Part shown: positions 26,039-36,132 of the stretch, one piece after another
Numbering within the stretch: the stretch's first letter is position 1
Layout: each line of letters begins with the position of its first letter
Assembly (NCBI RefSeq): GCF_016858125.1
Contig: NZ_CP064781.1
Span: forward strand, 3,791,501 to 3,855,500
Direction: 5' to 3'
Origin: Azospira restricta
GTDB taxonomy: Bacteria; Pseudomonadota; Gammaproteobacteria; Burkholderiales; Rhodocyclaceae
Length of the DNA stretch: 64,000 bases
Program-made: the position numbers and the translations under genes
The notes under the pieces: model-generated
Databases searched by the model: none
Seen by the model: the letters and a program-made list of their open reading frames with translations, nothing else
What the model was told of the DNA's origin: nothing

Positions 26039-26075
26039 GTGATGTGCAGCGCGCATCGCGAAGCGAAGGGGAACC
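26033..26075 (+). repeat. Stop-codon-anchored hairpin repeat (degenerate copy)
   Basis: Reads CCTGAGTGATGTGCAGCGCG then CATCGCGAAGCGAAGG. It aligns with the unit at 50038-50086 over the TGAG start, the ATGTGC..GCGCAT arms and the GCGAAG tail. The TGA is the stop of the GFA-type gene. The CCCTTGGG part is missing and IS3 sequence follows. Confidence 0.6.
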
Positions 26076-26078
26076 AGA

Positions 26079-26440
26079 AAAACCAGCCGCTGGTGCATCA
26101 CTCGAACCGGGGAATCCAGTATTGCGCCAACGAGTACCCGGCCATTCATCGGCGGCGCGCTCTGGTCTGCTCGATTCCCGACGCTTATGACTGCTATCAG
26201 AATGCCCCAGCAGAACGGATCAATGGCATTCTCAAGCACGAGTTCCGGCTTCAGCAGCCCGACGATCTACACCGGGCTCGGCGCATGATCAGCCAATCCG
26301 TTGCCATCTACAACAATCCGGAGAGGCCGCATCTCTCGCTACAAGCGAAAAAGGCGCCCTATGAGGTTCATCGGGCGTCTTTGCAGGCCTGCAACAATGT
26401 GGGCCTGTCCGTCTCCACAGGTGTCAACTTGGGGCGGGAC
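26079..26440 (+). pseudogene. IS3-family transposase (OrfB) 3' remnant
   Basis: An open frame over 26039-26545 contains the end of an IS3-type integrase: LVHHSNRGIQYCANEYPA, SIPDAYDCYQNAPAERINGI, LKHEFRLQQPDDLHRARRM and YNNPERPHLSLQAKKAPYEV. The N-terminal two thirds, orfA and the left end are absent. The catalytic Asp of HSDRG is Asn here (HSNRG), so it is inactive even apart from the truncation. The right end probably lies near TGTCAACTTGGGGCGGG (about 26411-26427), but the frame runs on without a stop into unrelated sequence to 26545. The remaining 100 bp before the next gene show nothing else. Confidence 0.85.
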
Positions 26441-26531
26441 GGGTCATTGGCCAGGCATGATGGCGATCTTTACTTCATCCGGGGTGCCGACCATCGCAGC
26501 GTGTTGGCGGGGGAAGGGGCCTGGTTGAGAA

Positions 26532-28274
26532 TCAGATTCCCGTAACATTGCGCGGATGGCGCGGATAGAGTGTCCTGGCAGCCTCAATCTTTAGCTGGGA
26601 GAGTCGGCTTACTCGATAAAGGGCAGCCTGACTCAATGCATCCTTGCGTACATAGCTCCCCGCACGAATCTGGCGAACGCCCGATACGGAAGGCCCTGCC
26701 TCCTCATCGATAATCATGTATTGCTCCGAAAACCCGGGGTCGGCATACAGATCGAAAGCGATTGCCCACGGTCCGTGAACATGAATAAAAGTTGGCCTTG
26801 CTTCTTCCAATAGGTATCTTCGAAGCGCTGTCTTGTCACGGTGAATCAAACGCCCGATGCGGCGATCGCAAAGACCAGCCAGATCGACGATTCGCAGCCG
26901 CGAATACATCAGGGCGCCCCCTATGTCCGGCGCGCCCAGGCTGGCTTCCTCGAGGCCGAGGAACTCGGCATAGGCGTTGAATCGGTCAGCATAGTTCTTT
27001 GCCACGTCCTCAATCGGAACTGTCGGCGCTGCCAGAAAGCGGTCTATCCGAAAAACAAAGTTGCCAGAAGCACCAGACAGGAAAACCAAAACTACCGAGG
27101 CTGGCAAGGCCTTGTGAATGAAATCGCCACCTGCAAACCAGACCCGGAAGAGTGCCGCAAGCACCATAAAAACAAACAGATAAAGAAGTGGGAAAAGAGG
27201 AGTCGCAAAGCGATACTCCCCCATCCAGTCCCGCGGTAAAACCTCGTATGCGGCAAGTCCTGCAGCGATGAAGAAGAAGATAATGGCAAGCGACTTCGCC
27301 TCGACCAGTCGTGACCGGCCAAGCATCAGCAACGGGAAGCCCGCCAAGACGAGCAGGGCAACGTCGCTCCCTACCGGAAAGGCCGAATTAGCCAGCAAAT
27401 CCGCCAGTGTTCGCAGGATACCGAACGCCCCTTCCTCAACGATCCGGTAAGCGTTGCTGCCGGGCTTCGCGTAATAAGTGTTTGGCAGCCACTCGCCAAA
27501 ATAAGTCGTGCGAAACCACAGGTAAGCCCCGACTAACATGGAAAGCGGAAACAAATACGCGCTGAATTGCTGGGACCTAATCCGAAGGCTGCACGCGGGG
27601 CCAAACAACAGTGCAGCGGGAAAAAGGACGGAATATACGACTCCATCAGGGCGAGTCAGTGTAATAAGAGCGCTGAGAGCACCGGCCATGATCGCAAGAC
27701 TCGATGGCGTCTCTTCCTCCGACGCAAGTACGCAAAGGAAGAGCAAGGAGCAAATCAGCGTTGCGTACAGTGGATTCTCGAGGCCAGAGGTCGTCCAGAT
27801 GACGAAACTCGGATTGGCCGAACAACAGGCGAGCACAGCAAACGAAAAAACCGGCGCGTTCTCGCTGAGCATGTAACGAATCAGCCCATGCAGCGAGAGA
27901 AAAGCACAAAGAATCAATGCAATGCTTATTAATTTTGGCGTCCAGACCGGATCAAAGCACCCGAATAGCTCGGCCAACGCGAGTCCGAATGTCCACGCGG
28001 GATTCGAGAATCCTTCGACAGGCGGAACACCGGACTGAGACACCAAACCGAATCCAGCGGCGAGGTTCCTAGCATACGCAAACGATATGCCTGCGTCATC
28101 GACCAACCAGTTTCTGTACAGCGATGCATGCAGAATATATAGCAGCCATGCACATACGGGCGGCCACCAGCCAGCGACTCGATGCCACCCAAAATGCCTG
28201 AACTGCAGCTGCGGCCGATCTTCCCGCGCTTCGAACTTGCTCGCAATCATGATCGTCCTATTAGAATCAAACAA
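26532..28274 (-). CDS. GT-C-like polytopic membrane protein
   Basis: 580 residues with about ten membrane segments and a soluble C-terminal part of about 170 residues. The first periplasmic loop YRNWLVDDAGISFAYARNLA and the following PPVEGFSNPAWTFGLAL match membrane glycosyltransferases of the AftB/GT-C type, where the DD pair is the catalytic or lipid-phosphate-binding site. The C-terminal part (DIGGALMYSRLRIVDLAGLC) is also typical. Acceptor and sugar are unknown. Its base composition is clearly more AT-rich than the flanking genes, and it lies between an IS3 remnant and the sucD terminator with no glycan genes near, so acquisition by transfer is likely. The start may be the ATG ten codons downstream of 28274. 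Confidence 0.82.
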   Translation of the reverse strand: MFDSNRTIMIASKFEAREDRPQLQFRHFGWHRVAGWWPPVCAWLLYILHASLYRNWLVDDAGISFAYARNLAAGFGLVSQSGVPPVEGFSNPAWTFGLALAELFGCFDPVWTPKLISIALILCAFLSLHGLIRYMLSENAPVFSFAVLACCSANPSFVIWTTSGLENPLYATLICSLLFLCVLASEEETPSSLAIMAGALSALITLTRPDGVVYSVLFPAALLFGPACSLRIRSQQFSAYLFPLSMLVGAYLWFRTTYFGEWLPNTYYAKPGSNAYRIVEEGAFGILRTLADLLANSAFPVGSDVALLVLAGFPLLMLGRSRLVEAKSLAIIFFFIAAGLAAYEVLPRDWMGEYRFATPLFPLLYLFVFMVLAALFRVWFAGGDFIHKALPASVVLVFLSGASGNFVFRIDRFLAAPTVPIEDVAKNYADRFNAYAEFLGLEEASLGAPDIGGALMYSRLRIVDLAGLCDRRIGRLIHRDKTALRRYLLEEARPTFIHVHGPWAIAFDLYADPGFSEQYMIIDEEAGPSVSGVRQIRAGSYVRKDALSQAALYRVSRLSQLKIEAARTLYPRHPRNVTGI

Positions 28275-28305
28275 AAAAGGCGGGAACCCTTTCGGGCCCC
28301 GCCTT
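28272..28305 (-). terminator. Rho-independent terminator after sucD
   Basis: Stem AAGGCGGG (28277-28284) with CCCGCCTT (28298-28305), a loop centred on CCCTTTCGGG, then a run of T on the minus strand (28273-28278). It lies 32 bp past the sucD stop. Confidence 0.85.
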
Positions 28306-28337
28306 GGTAATACAGGCAGCTGGCTAGACGCCCTTTT

Positions 28338-29231
28338 TTAGAGCATCGCCTTCAGCAGCTTGCCCATCTCGGACGGGTTGCGCGTGACCTTGAAGCCGCA
28401 CTCTTCCATGATCGCGAGCTTGGCGTCGGCGGTGTCGGCGCCGCCCGAGATCAGCGCGCCGGCATGGCCCATGCGCTTTCCGGGGGGGGCGGTGACGCCG
28501 GCGATGAAGCCGACGATCGGCTTCTTCATGTTGTCCTTGCACCAGCGCGCGGCTTCCGCCTCGTCCGGGCCGCCGATCTCGCCGATCATGATGACGGCGT
28601 CGGTGTCCGGATCGTCGTTGAACATCTTCATGACGTCGATGTGCTTCAGGCCGTTGATCGGGTCGCCGCCGATGCCGACCGCGGACGACTGGCCGAGGCC
28701 CAGCTCGGACAGCTGGCCGACCGCTTCGTAGGTCAGCGTGCCGGAGCGGGAAACGACGCCGATGCGGCCCTTCTTGTGGATGTGGCCGGGCATGATGCCG
28801 ATCTTGATTTCGTCCGGGGTGATCAGGCCGGGGCAGTTCGGGCCGAGCAGCAGCGTCTTCTTGCCGCCCTTGGCTTCCTTCTCCTTCATCCGGTTGCGCA
28901 CCATCAGCATGTCGCGGACCGGGATGCCTTCGGTGATGCAGATGACCAGGTCGAGGTCGGCTTCGACCGCTTCCCAGATCGCCGCGGCGGCGCCCGGGGG
29001 CGGCACGTAGATCACCGAGACGGTGGCGCCGGTTTCAGCGGAGGCTTCCTTGACCGAGGCGTAGATGGGGATGTCGAAGATCTTCTCGCCGGCCTTCTTC
29101 GGGTTCACGCCGGCGACGAAGCAGTTCTTGCCGTTGGCGTATTCCTGGCACTTTTCCGTGTGGAACTGGCCGGTCTTGCCGGTGATACCCTGGGTGATGA
29201 CTTTGGTGTCTTTGTTGATCAGGATGGACAT
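28338..29231 (-). CDS. sucD: Succinyl-CoA ligase (ADP-forming) alpha subunit
   Basis: 297 residues, the normal length. The N-terminal CoA-binding Rossmann part reads [19 protein letters not shown]; the ligase part contains [14 protein letters not shown] and the phosphorylated active-site histidine in [20 protein letters not shown]. With SucC it interconverts succinyl-CoA and succinate with ATP formation in the TCA cycle (cytoplasm). It starts 11 bp after sucC with GGGAG upstream. The alphaKGDH genes usually beside sucCD in enterobacteria are not here. Confidence 0.98.
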   Translation of the reverse strand: MSILINKDTKVITQGITGKTGQFHTEKCQEYANGKNCFVAGVNPKKAGEKIFDIPIYASVKEASAETGATVSVIYVPPPGAAAAIWEAVEADLDLVICITEGIPVRDMLMVRNRMKEKEAKGGKKTLLLGPNCPGLITPDEIKIGIMPGHIHKKGRIGVVSRSGTLTYEAVGQLSELGLGQSSAVGIGGDPINGLKHIDVMKMFNDDPDTDAVIMIGEIGGPDEAEAARWCKDNMKKPIVGFIAGVTAPPGKRMGHAGALISGGADTADAKLAIMEECGFKVTRNPSEMGKLLKAML

Positions 29232-29242
29232 TCGTAACTCCC

Positions 29243-30403
29243 TTACTTGACCGCGGCGACGATCTTGGTGGCGGCTTCCGCCATCGAGTCGGCGGAGATG
29301 ATCGGCAGGCCGGAATCCTTGAGGATCTGCTTGCCCAGATCTTCGTTGGTGCCCTTCATGCGGACGACCAGCGGCACGGACAGGTTGACGGCGCGCGAGG
29401 CGGCGACGACGCCGGAGGCGATCGTGTCGCAGCGCATGATGCCGCCGAAGATGTTGACCAGGATGCCCTTGACCTTGGGGTTCTTCAGCATCAGCTTGAA
29501 GGCTTCGGTGACCTTCTCGGTCGTCGCGCCGCCGCCGACGTCGAGGAAGTTGGCCGGCTCGGCGCCGAACAGCTTGATCGTGTCCATCGTCGCCATCGCC
29601 AGGCCGGCGCCGTTCACCAGGCAGCCGATGTTGCCGTCGAGCGAGATGTAGGCGAGGTCGAACTGCGAGGCTTCGACTTCATCCGGGTCCTCTTCGTCGA
29701 GGTCGCGCATGGCGACGATCTCTTCCTGGCGGTAGAGGGCGTTCGAGTCGAAGTTGAACTTGGCGTCGAGCGCCTTGACCGTGCCGTCGCCTTCGTGGAT
29801 CAGCGGGTTGATCTCGGCCAGCGAGGCGTCGGTCTCCATGTAGCAGGTGTACAGCTTCTTCAGCGTATCGACGCACTGCGGGATCGAGGCTTCGTTCATG
29901 CCCATGCCCTTGGCCAGCGTCAGCGCCTGCTCGTCGGTCAGGCCGACCAGCGGGTTGATGAAGACCTTGACGATCTTCTCCGGGGTCTTGTGCGCGACTT
30001 CCTCGATGTCCATGCCGCCTTCGTAGGAGGCCATCATGGCGACGGTCTGCGTGGCGCGGTCGGTCAGCGCGGCGACGTAGTATTCGTGCTTGATGTCGGC
30101 GCCTTCCTCGATCAGCAGGTTGCGCACCTTCTGGCCCTCGGGCCCGGTCTGGTGGGTCACCAGCTGCATGCCGAGGATCTGGTTCGCGTATTCGCGCACT
30201 TGTTCCAGCGACTTGGCGACCTTGACGCCGCCGCCCTTGCCACGGCCGCCGGCGTGGATCTGGGCCTTCACCACCCAGATGTTGCCGCCCAGCGTTTCGG
30301 CCGCCTTCACCGCGTCGTCGACGGAGGTGCAGTGGATGCCGCGCGGGACCGTGACGCCGAATTTTTTCAGGATTTGCTTGCCCTGATATTCGTGAATCTT
30401 CAT
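29243..30403 (-). CDS. sucC: Succinyl-CoA ligase (ADP-forming) beta subunit
   Basis: 386 residues. The ATP-grasp fold starts [40 protein letters not shown] is the ATP-binding glycine loop, and [20 protein letters not shown] plus [17 protein letters not shown] are the succinate/CoA-side motifs. AAGGAAAGCGC precedes the ATG. It follows a DUF2889 gene by 50 bp on the same strand and the two probably share a transcript ending at the terminator past sucD. Confidence 0.98.
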   Translation of the reverse strand: MKIHEYQGKQILKKFGVTVPRGIHCTSVDDAVKAAETLGGNIWVVKAQIHAGGRGKGGGVKVAKSLEQVREYANQILGMQLVTHQTGPEGQKVRNLLIEEGADIKHEYYVAALTDRATQTVAMMASYEGGMDIEEVAHKTPEKIVKVFINPLVGLTDEQALTLAKGMGMNEASIPQCVDTLKKLYTCYMETDASLAEINPLIHEGDGTVKALDAKFNFDSNALYRQEEIVAMRDLDEEDPDEVEASQFDLAYISLDGNIGCLVNGAGLAMATMDTIKLFGAEPANFLDVGGGATTEKVTEAFKLMLKNPKVKGILVNIFGGIMRCDTIASGVVAASRAVNLSVPLVVRMKGTNEDLGKQILKDSGLPIISADSMAEAATKIVAAVK

Positions 30404-30453
30404 GCGCTTTCCTTGCTTGGTTGAGGTTGCGAGCGAGTGGGCAGGAGGATGTC

Positions 30454-31008
30454 CTACCCGGTTTTACTTCCGCGGTACCAGCGCGGGTAATAGCGCCGGA
30501 CCGCTTCCGAATGCGATTCGAGGGCGTGGCAGCGGTCGAGCTGGAAGGGCTTGACGCCGCTGTCGGCGTTGTCCTGCACGTCGCTGGCGAAAGTCTGCAG
30601 CGCCGCCGTCGGCAGGTAGGTGAGCAGCTCGGTGATGTGCGAACAGCCGTGGATGCCGCCGAGGCGTTCCTTGACGTCCTTGCGGAAGCCGCGGAACAGG
30701 TTGAGGCCGATCAGGTGCCTGCGGTAGTCCGGCGCGATCGCGGTACAGTGGTTGTCGTACGGAGCCGCGTCGCTGGCGGCATCGGCGTCGAGCACGTTCA
30801 TCTGGTGGTCGATGGTGACGCGCACCCACATGTCGTGCACCGGCTCCCCCTTGGGGATGGTCTTCGACGAGATCGGATATTCGTGGTTCTTGGTGTCGGT
30901 GATGCGCGCCTCGATGTCCCAGCGGCCGTCCACGCGCTTGTAGCCGAACAGCTGCACATTGCGCAGCTGCACCAACGTGCGCTCGACACTGGGAGGCGGC
31001 AGGGGCAT
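30454..31008 (-). CDS. DUF2889 family protein
   Basis: 184 residues, soluble, no signal peptide. Conserved blocks match DUF2889: [60 protein letters not shown] and [19 protein letters not shown]. The GCSH and LTYLP segments are the strongest family marks. The biochemical role of the family is not established. It sits directly upstream of sucCD on the same strand, downstream of a perfect 34-bp palindrome, so it may be co-regulated with succinyl-CoA ligase. Confidence 0.85.
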   Translation of the reverse strand: MPLPPPSVERTLVQLRNVQLFGYKRVDGRWDIEARITDTKNHEYPISSKTIPKGEPVHDMWVRVTIDHQMNVLDADAASDAAPYDNHCTAIAPDYRRHLIGLNLFRGFRKDVKERLGGIHGCSHITELLTYLPTAALQTFASDVQDNADSGVKPFQLDRCHALESHSEAVRRYYPRWYRGSKTG

Positions 31009-31085
31009 GTTCGGGTTTCCGGGGGGAGGCGGTGACGCGATCTTTTATTAGCCGGAGGATGATAGCACAAATACCCCTACGGATT

Positions 31086-31119
31086 GTCACGAAAATTCAT
31101 AATTATGAATTTTCGTGAC
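31086..31119. promoter_or_regulatory. Perfect 34-bp palindrome, probable operator
   Basis: Left arm GTCACGAAAATTCATAA (31086-31102) is the exact reverse complement of the right arm 31103-31119, with no spacer. It is AT-rich in a GC-rich region, 77 bp upstream of the DUF2889 start and 10 bp past the sigma54 regulator stop. No T run follows on either strand, so an operator for a dimeric repressor is more likely than a terminator. Confidence 0.7.
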
Positions 31120-31129
31120 TCTGCGGACC

Positions 31130-32470
31130 TTAACCGCCGGACTGCAGGCCGTACTTGCGGATCTTGTCGTGCAGCGTCGTCTTCGCCACCCGCAGCGCTT
31201 CGCTGGTACGGGCCAGGCTGCCGTCGTTGCGGCGCAGTTCGGCGGCGATCAGCGAGCGCTCGAAGCGCTCGACCGCCTCGGCCAGCGACAGGCCGCCCTC
31301 GCCCTCCATCACTTCGGCCGGCGCCATCACGTCGTTCTTCAGGCCGAGCGCGAAGCAGTCGGCGGCATTCCTGAGCTCGCGCACGTTGCCGGGCCAGTCG
31401 TGCGCCATCAGCCGATGCACATCCTCCGGCGCCACCACCGGCAGCGGCCGCTGGTAGCGCTCGGCGGCCTGCATCACGAAGTGCTCGAACAGCAGCGGGA
31501 TATCCTCGCGCCGCTCGCGCAGCGGCGGCAGGTCGATGGTGACGACGTTCAGCCGATAGTAGAGGTCGGCGCGGAAGCGGTCCTTCTGCGCCAGGACCGC
31601 GAGATCCTCCTTGGTCGCGGCGACGACGCGGCAGGCGACCTTGATCGGCTGGTTCGAGCCGAGCCGCTCCAGCTGCCGCTCCTGCAGCACGCGCAGCAGC
31701 TTGATCTGCATCGCCATCGGCATCGTTTCCAGCTCGTCGAGGAACAGCGTGCCGCCGTTGGCGTGCTCGATCTTGCCGATGCGCCGCTTCTGCGCGCCGG
31801 AGAAGGCGCCCGGCTCGTGCCCGAACAGCTCGCTGTCCAACAGCGTTTCCGGCATGCCGCCGCAGTTCAGCGCGACGAAGTTGCCCTTCGCCGTCGGCCC
31901 GTTGTCGTGCAGGCAGCGCGCCACCAGTTCCTTGCCGGTCCCGGTCTCGCCGCGGATCAGCACGTCCACCGCCGAGCCGGCGACCTCGTGCACGCGCCGG
32001 CGCACCGCCGCCATCTGCGGCGAGCGGCCGATCAGCATCGCCTCGATGCCGTCGCGGTGCTCGAGGCGGCGGCGCAGCGCCGCCACCTCCAGCGTCAGCG
32101 CCCGCTTTTCCAGCGCGCGCTGCACAACCTCGACCAGGTGCTCGGGCGAGAAGGGCTTGGGGATGAAGTCGTAGGCGCCGCTGCGCATCGCCTCGACCGC
32201 CAGCGAGACGTCGCCGTGGCCGGTGATCATGATCACCGGCAGCGCCGCCTCCAGTTCGTGCACCCAGCGCACCAGCTGCAACCCGTCCATCCCCGGCAGG
32301 CGCATGTCGGTGACGACGACGCCGGGAAAGCCGGCGGCGAGCTTGCGCTGCGCCTCCTCGGCGGCGGCGACGGTGGCCACCGGGATGCCGGCGAGCTGGA
32401 TCGCCTGCTCGCAGCCGAGGCGGACGTTGGCGTCGTCCTCGACGAGCAATACGGACAATTGCGGATTCAT
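31130..32470 (-). CDS. aauR: Sigma54-dependent response regulator, DctD/AauR type
   Basis: 446 residues. Receiver domain (about 1-120; VLLVEDDANVRLG, phosphorylated Asp in VVVTDMRLPGMDG, Lys in PKPFSP), AAA+ domain (about 145-375; Walker A GETGTGKELVA, Walker B GGTLFLDELETMP) and a Fis-type helix-turn-helix at the end (SLARTSEALRVAKTTLHDKI). The sigma54-contact loop reads GAFSGA, not GAFTGA. It overlaps the kinase gene by ATGA. DctD-type regulators control dicarboxylate transport or, in Pseudomonas AauR, acidic amino acid uptake. The adjacent asparaginase, aspartase and gltIJKL genes and sigma54 sites at gltI make the AauR role the better guess. Confidence 0.88.
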   Translation of the reverse strand: MNPQLSVLLVEDDANVRLGCEQAIQLAGIPVATVAAAEEAQRKLAAGFPGVVVTDMRLPGMDGLQLVRWVHELEAALPVIMITGHGDVSLAVEAMRSGAYDFIPKPFSPEHLVEVVQRALEKRALTLEVAALRRRLEHRDGIEAMLIGRSPQMAAVRRRVHEVAGSAVDVLIRGETGTGKELVARCLHDNGPTAKGNFVALNCGGMPETLLDSELFGHEPGAFSGAQKRRIGKIEHANGGTLFLDELETMPMAMQIKLLRVLQERQLERLGSNQPIKVACRVVAATKEDLAVLAQKDRFRADLYYRLNVVTIDLPPLRERREDIPLLFEHFVMQAAERYQRPLPVVAPEDVHRLMAHDWPGNVRELRNAADCFALGLKNDVMAPAEVMEGEGGLSLAEAVERFERSLIAAELRRNDGSLARTSEALRVAKTTLHDKIRKYGLQSGG

Positions 32471-34392
32471 GATCTGACGGTTTCCTCTTCTCCCTGTTCC
32501 GCCGCGGCCGGCAGCACGATGACGAAGCGCGCGCCGCCGCCCTCGCGGTTCTCGGCGATCAGGTCGCCGCCGAACGAGCGCACGATGTCGCGCGAAATCG
32601 CCAAGCCCAGCCCGAGCCCCTCGCCCGCCGCCTTGGTCGTGAAGAACGGCTCGAACAGCCGGTCGAGCACGGCTTCCGGCAGGCCGCAGCCGGTGTCGGC
32701 GACGGCCAGCGCGATGCCGCCGTCGGGGCGCTCGGCGGCGGCGATTTCCAGGCGGCGCTCGCTGCGGTCGTTCATCGCGTCGGCGGCGTTGCCGATCAGG
32801 TTGATCAGCACCTGCTGCAGGCGGTTGTGGTCGCACCACGAGAAATGTTCGCCGGCGACGCAGCGATTGTCCACGACGACGCCGGCCTGGCGCAGCGACT
32901 GGTCGAGCAGGAACAGCGCGCTGCCCACCGCCTGCGCCACGTCGACCCGGCTCGGCACCGCCGGCGACTTGCGCGCGAAGGTCTTCAGCGGACGGATGAT
33001 GCCGCCCATCTGGTCGGTGAGGTCGCAGACGATGCGCAGGTTGCGCTCGGCGGTGCCGGCGTCGCCGCGGTGCATGAACTCGATGGCGTTGGCGGCCAGC
33101 GTACGCACTGCGCCGAGCGGCTGGTTCAGCTCGTGCGTGATGCCGGTCGCCAGCTGGCCGAGCACGGCGAGCTTGCCGGCCTGCACCAGCTCCTCCTGCG
33201 CCGCGCGCAGCGTCTGCTCGGCGCGCAGGCGCTCGACCACTTCCGCCTCCAGCGTCTCGACCGTGCGCGTCAGGTCGGCGGTGCGCGCGGCGACCTTCCC
33301 TTCCAGTTCGCGGTTGGCCGCCTCCAGCGCCGCCTGCACCTTCAGCCGCGCCTGCAGCACGCGGCGGCGCTGGCGCAGGTAGAGCAGGCAGAGGATCAGC
33401 GTCGCGCTCGCCGCCGCCGCCAGCGCGCCGTGCGCCAGCGCCTGCGAGCGCACCGGCCGCACGCTGGAGAGCACCAGCAGGTGCCAGGCGGTGCCGGGCA
33501 GGTTGCGGCTCATCACCAGATAGTCGCTGCCGCGCGATGGCGGCCCGAGCGATTCGGCGGGGCGCCCGGAAAAATTGACGACGATGCCCGCCTCGGCCGC
33601 GGCGGCATCGATGCCGAGCGACATCGTGCCCAGCTGGCGCCCCTCGAACTGCCGCCGCACCAGCTCGCTGACCTGCTCGCCGGACAGCGGGCGCAGCGTC
33701 GCGTAGCGCCACTCGGGCGGCGCCGAGAGCAGGACGACGCCGTTGTCGTCGGCGATCAGCGCCGGCGCGTCGTTGGTCAGCCACTGCCGCTCGACGGCGC
33801 GGATACTCGCCTTGAGCACGGCGACGCCGACGATCTTCCAGTCCTGGCGCTCGTCGCGGATCGGCTGCGCGAAGAAGTAGCCGGGCTCGTCGCGCACGCC
33901 GTCGACGGCGTACTGGCGGTACGGCGCGCCGCCGATCGCCGCCTGGAAATAGGAGCGGTGCGAGAAATCGGCGCCGAGCAGGTTGTCGGTGAGAATCCAG
34001 TCGCTGGAGGCGACGACGCGGCCGCGCGTGTCCATCACGAACACTGCCAGGCTGTCGACGTGCTGCGCGCTCAGCCGCTCCAAGTAACGGTTCACCACCT
34101 CCTGCTGCGGCGAGCCGGCGCTGTGCCGGGTGCGCAGCAGTTCGAGGACGTCGGCGTTGAGCGCGAGAATGCCGGGGATGTGCGTCACCCGCGACACCTC
34201 GGCGTCGACCGCGGCGGCCAGCAGGTCGAGGCGGTGCCGACCCTCCTCGCGCAGCAGGTGCATGCCGTAACGCTCGGACGAGGCGTAGCCGGCGACGCCG
34301 GCGGCGACCAGCACGGCCAGGATGAGCAGCGCGCCGAACCAGCGGCTGCGGCCGAAGCTGGCGAACGAGCGGAAAAGGGCGGCGGCGGTCAT
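32467..34392 (-). CDS. aauS: Sensor histidine kinase, DctB/AauS type
   Basis: 641 residues. One membrane helix (about 20-37), a periplasmic double-PAS sensor as in DctB (about 40-320; SSDWILTDNLLGADFSHRSY, YFFAQPIRDERQDWKIVGVA), a second helix (about 325-345), a coiled coil (about 350-400), then the HisKA domain with the phosphorylated histidine in TGITHELNQPLGAVRTLAAN and an ATPase domain (NLIGNAADAMND, DTGCGLP, EGLGLGLAISRDIV). The H-box fits the DctB group. It most likely senses Asp/Glu or a C4-dicarboxylate in the periplasm and phosphorylates the regulator encoded next. Confidence 0.9.
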   Translation of the reverse strand: MTAAALFRSFASFGRSRWFGALLILAVLVAAGVAGYASSERYGMHLLREEGRHRLDLLAAAVDAEVSRVTHIPGILALNADVLELLRTRHSAGSPQQEVVNRYLERLSAQHVDSLAVFVMDTRGRVVASSDWILTDNLLGADFSHRSYFQAAIGGAPYRQYAVDGVRDEPGYFFAQPIRDERQDWKIVGVAVLKASIRAVERQWLTNDAPALIADDNGVVLLSAPPEWRYATLRPLSGEQVSELVRRQFEGRQLGTMSLGIDAAAAEAGIVVNFSGRPAESLGPPSRGSDYLVMSRNLPGTAWHLLVLSSVRPVRSQALAHGALAAAASATLILCLLYLRQRRRVLQARLKVQAALEAANRELEGKVAARTADLTRTVETLEAEVVERLRAEQTLRAAQEELVQAGKLAVLGQLATGITHELNQPLGAVRTLAANAIEFMHRGDAGTAERNLRIVCDLTDQMGGIIRPLKTFARKSPAVPSRVDVAQAVGSALFLLDQSLRQAGVVVDNRCVAGEHFSWCDHNRLQQVLINLIGNAADAMNDRSERRLEIAAAERPDGGIALAVADTGCGLPEAVLDRLFEPFFTTKAAGEGLGLGLAISRDIVRSFGGDLIAENREGGGARFVIVLPAAAEQGEEETVRS

Positions 34393-34435
34393 CGCGGGGA
34401 ACGGGGCATGGACGGCGCCTATTGTACGGCGTAAG

Positions 34436-34465
34436 GCCGGCGCCGGCCGCCGTGCCGGCGCCGGC
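34436..34465 (-). terminator. GC-rich hairpin downstream of aspA
   Basis: Two copies of GCCGGCGCCGGC (34436-34447, 34454-34465), each self-complementary and complementary to the other, with a 6-base loop. No T run follows, so termination is only possible. It separates aspA from the aauS start at 34392. Confidence 0.4.
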
Positions 34466-34471
34466 GGCCGC

Positions 34472-35875
<1,404 letters not shown>

Positions 35876-36031
35876 GCTGTCTCCGTAATGATGAACTGAA
35901 CCATGGCTGCCGATCGCCCGGGCGGCGAACGGATATTTCCTGACCGAGCGCAGGATTTGCGCCGCCCAGTCGCCGCCGGCGGGTAGCGGCCCGCCGACGG
36001 CAAGATCGTGCTCGCGTCGTGTTTCGCTCAT
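35876..36031 (-). pseudogene. Partial duplicate of the aspartase 5' end, in frame with aspA
   Basis: From ATG 36031 (GGAGG six bases upstream) the frame reads MSETRREHDLAVGGPLPAGG, then WAAQILRSVRKYPFAARAIG, and continues without a stop into aspA. It matches the aspA start position by position: MS.TR.EHDL, P.PA, W, LR, YP and IGS over about 44 residues. It is either a decayed tandem duplication or the start of a second lyase lost by deletion. If translated it would add 52 residues to aspartase. Confidence 0.7.
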
Positions 36032-36083
36032 GCGGCCTCCAGTGTGCTCAACTGCAGTCGAGGAAGGGAGCCGGCCCGCCCGG

Positions 36084-36132
36084 GCGCACCCCACGGGCAC
36101 TTCTTCGCAATGCGCTCGCGTCATGGCTCAGG
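36084..36132 (-). repeat. Stop-codon-anchored hairpin repeat after marC-like gene
   Basis: On the minus strand it starts CCTGAGCC, where TGA is the marC-like stop, then ATGACGCGAGCGCATTGCGA and AGAAGTGCCCGTGGGGTGCG. It fits the family pattern TGAGC, hairpin arms, GCGAAGAAG, CCC-TGGG. Confidence 0.75.

Noticed and set aside
23149-26190. A 1013-codon plus-strand open frame over terC and the carbonic anhydrase-like gene
   Set aside because: Antisense to terC and out of frame with the clear alpha-CA protein; composition is low complexity (Arg/Pro/Gln).
31130-33784. An 884-codon frame that would fuse the sigma54 regulator to upstream sequence
   Set aside because: Its first half is the wrong frame of the histidine kinase; the regulator begins at ATG 32470 overlapping the kinase stop.
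31130-34392. DctB/DctD control of C4-dicarboxylate transport
   Set aside because: No dctA or dctPQM genes are present; the linked genes are for acidic amino acids and the gltI promoter carries AauR-type sites. It cannot be fully excluded.
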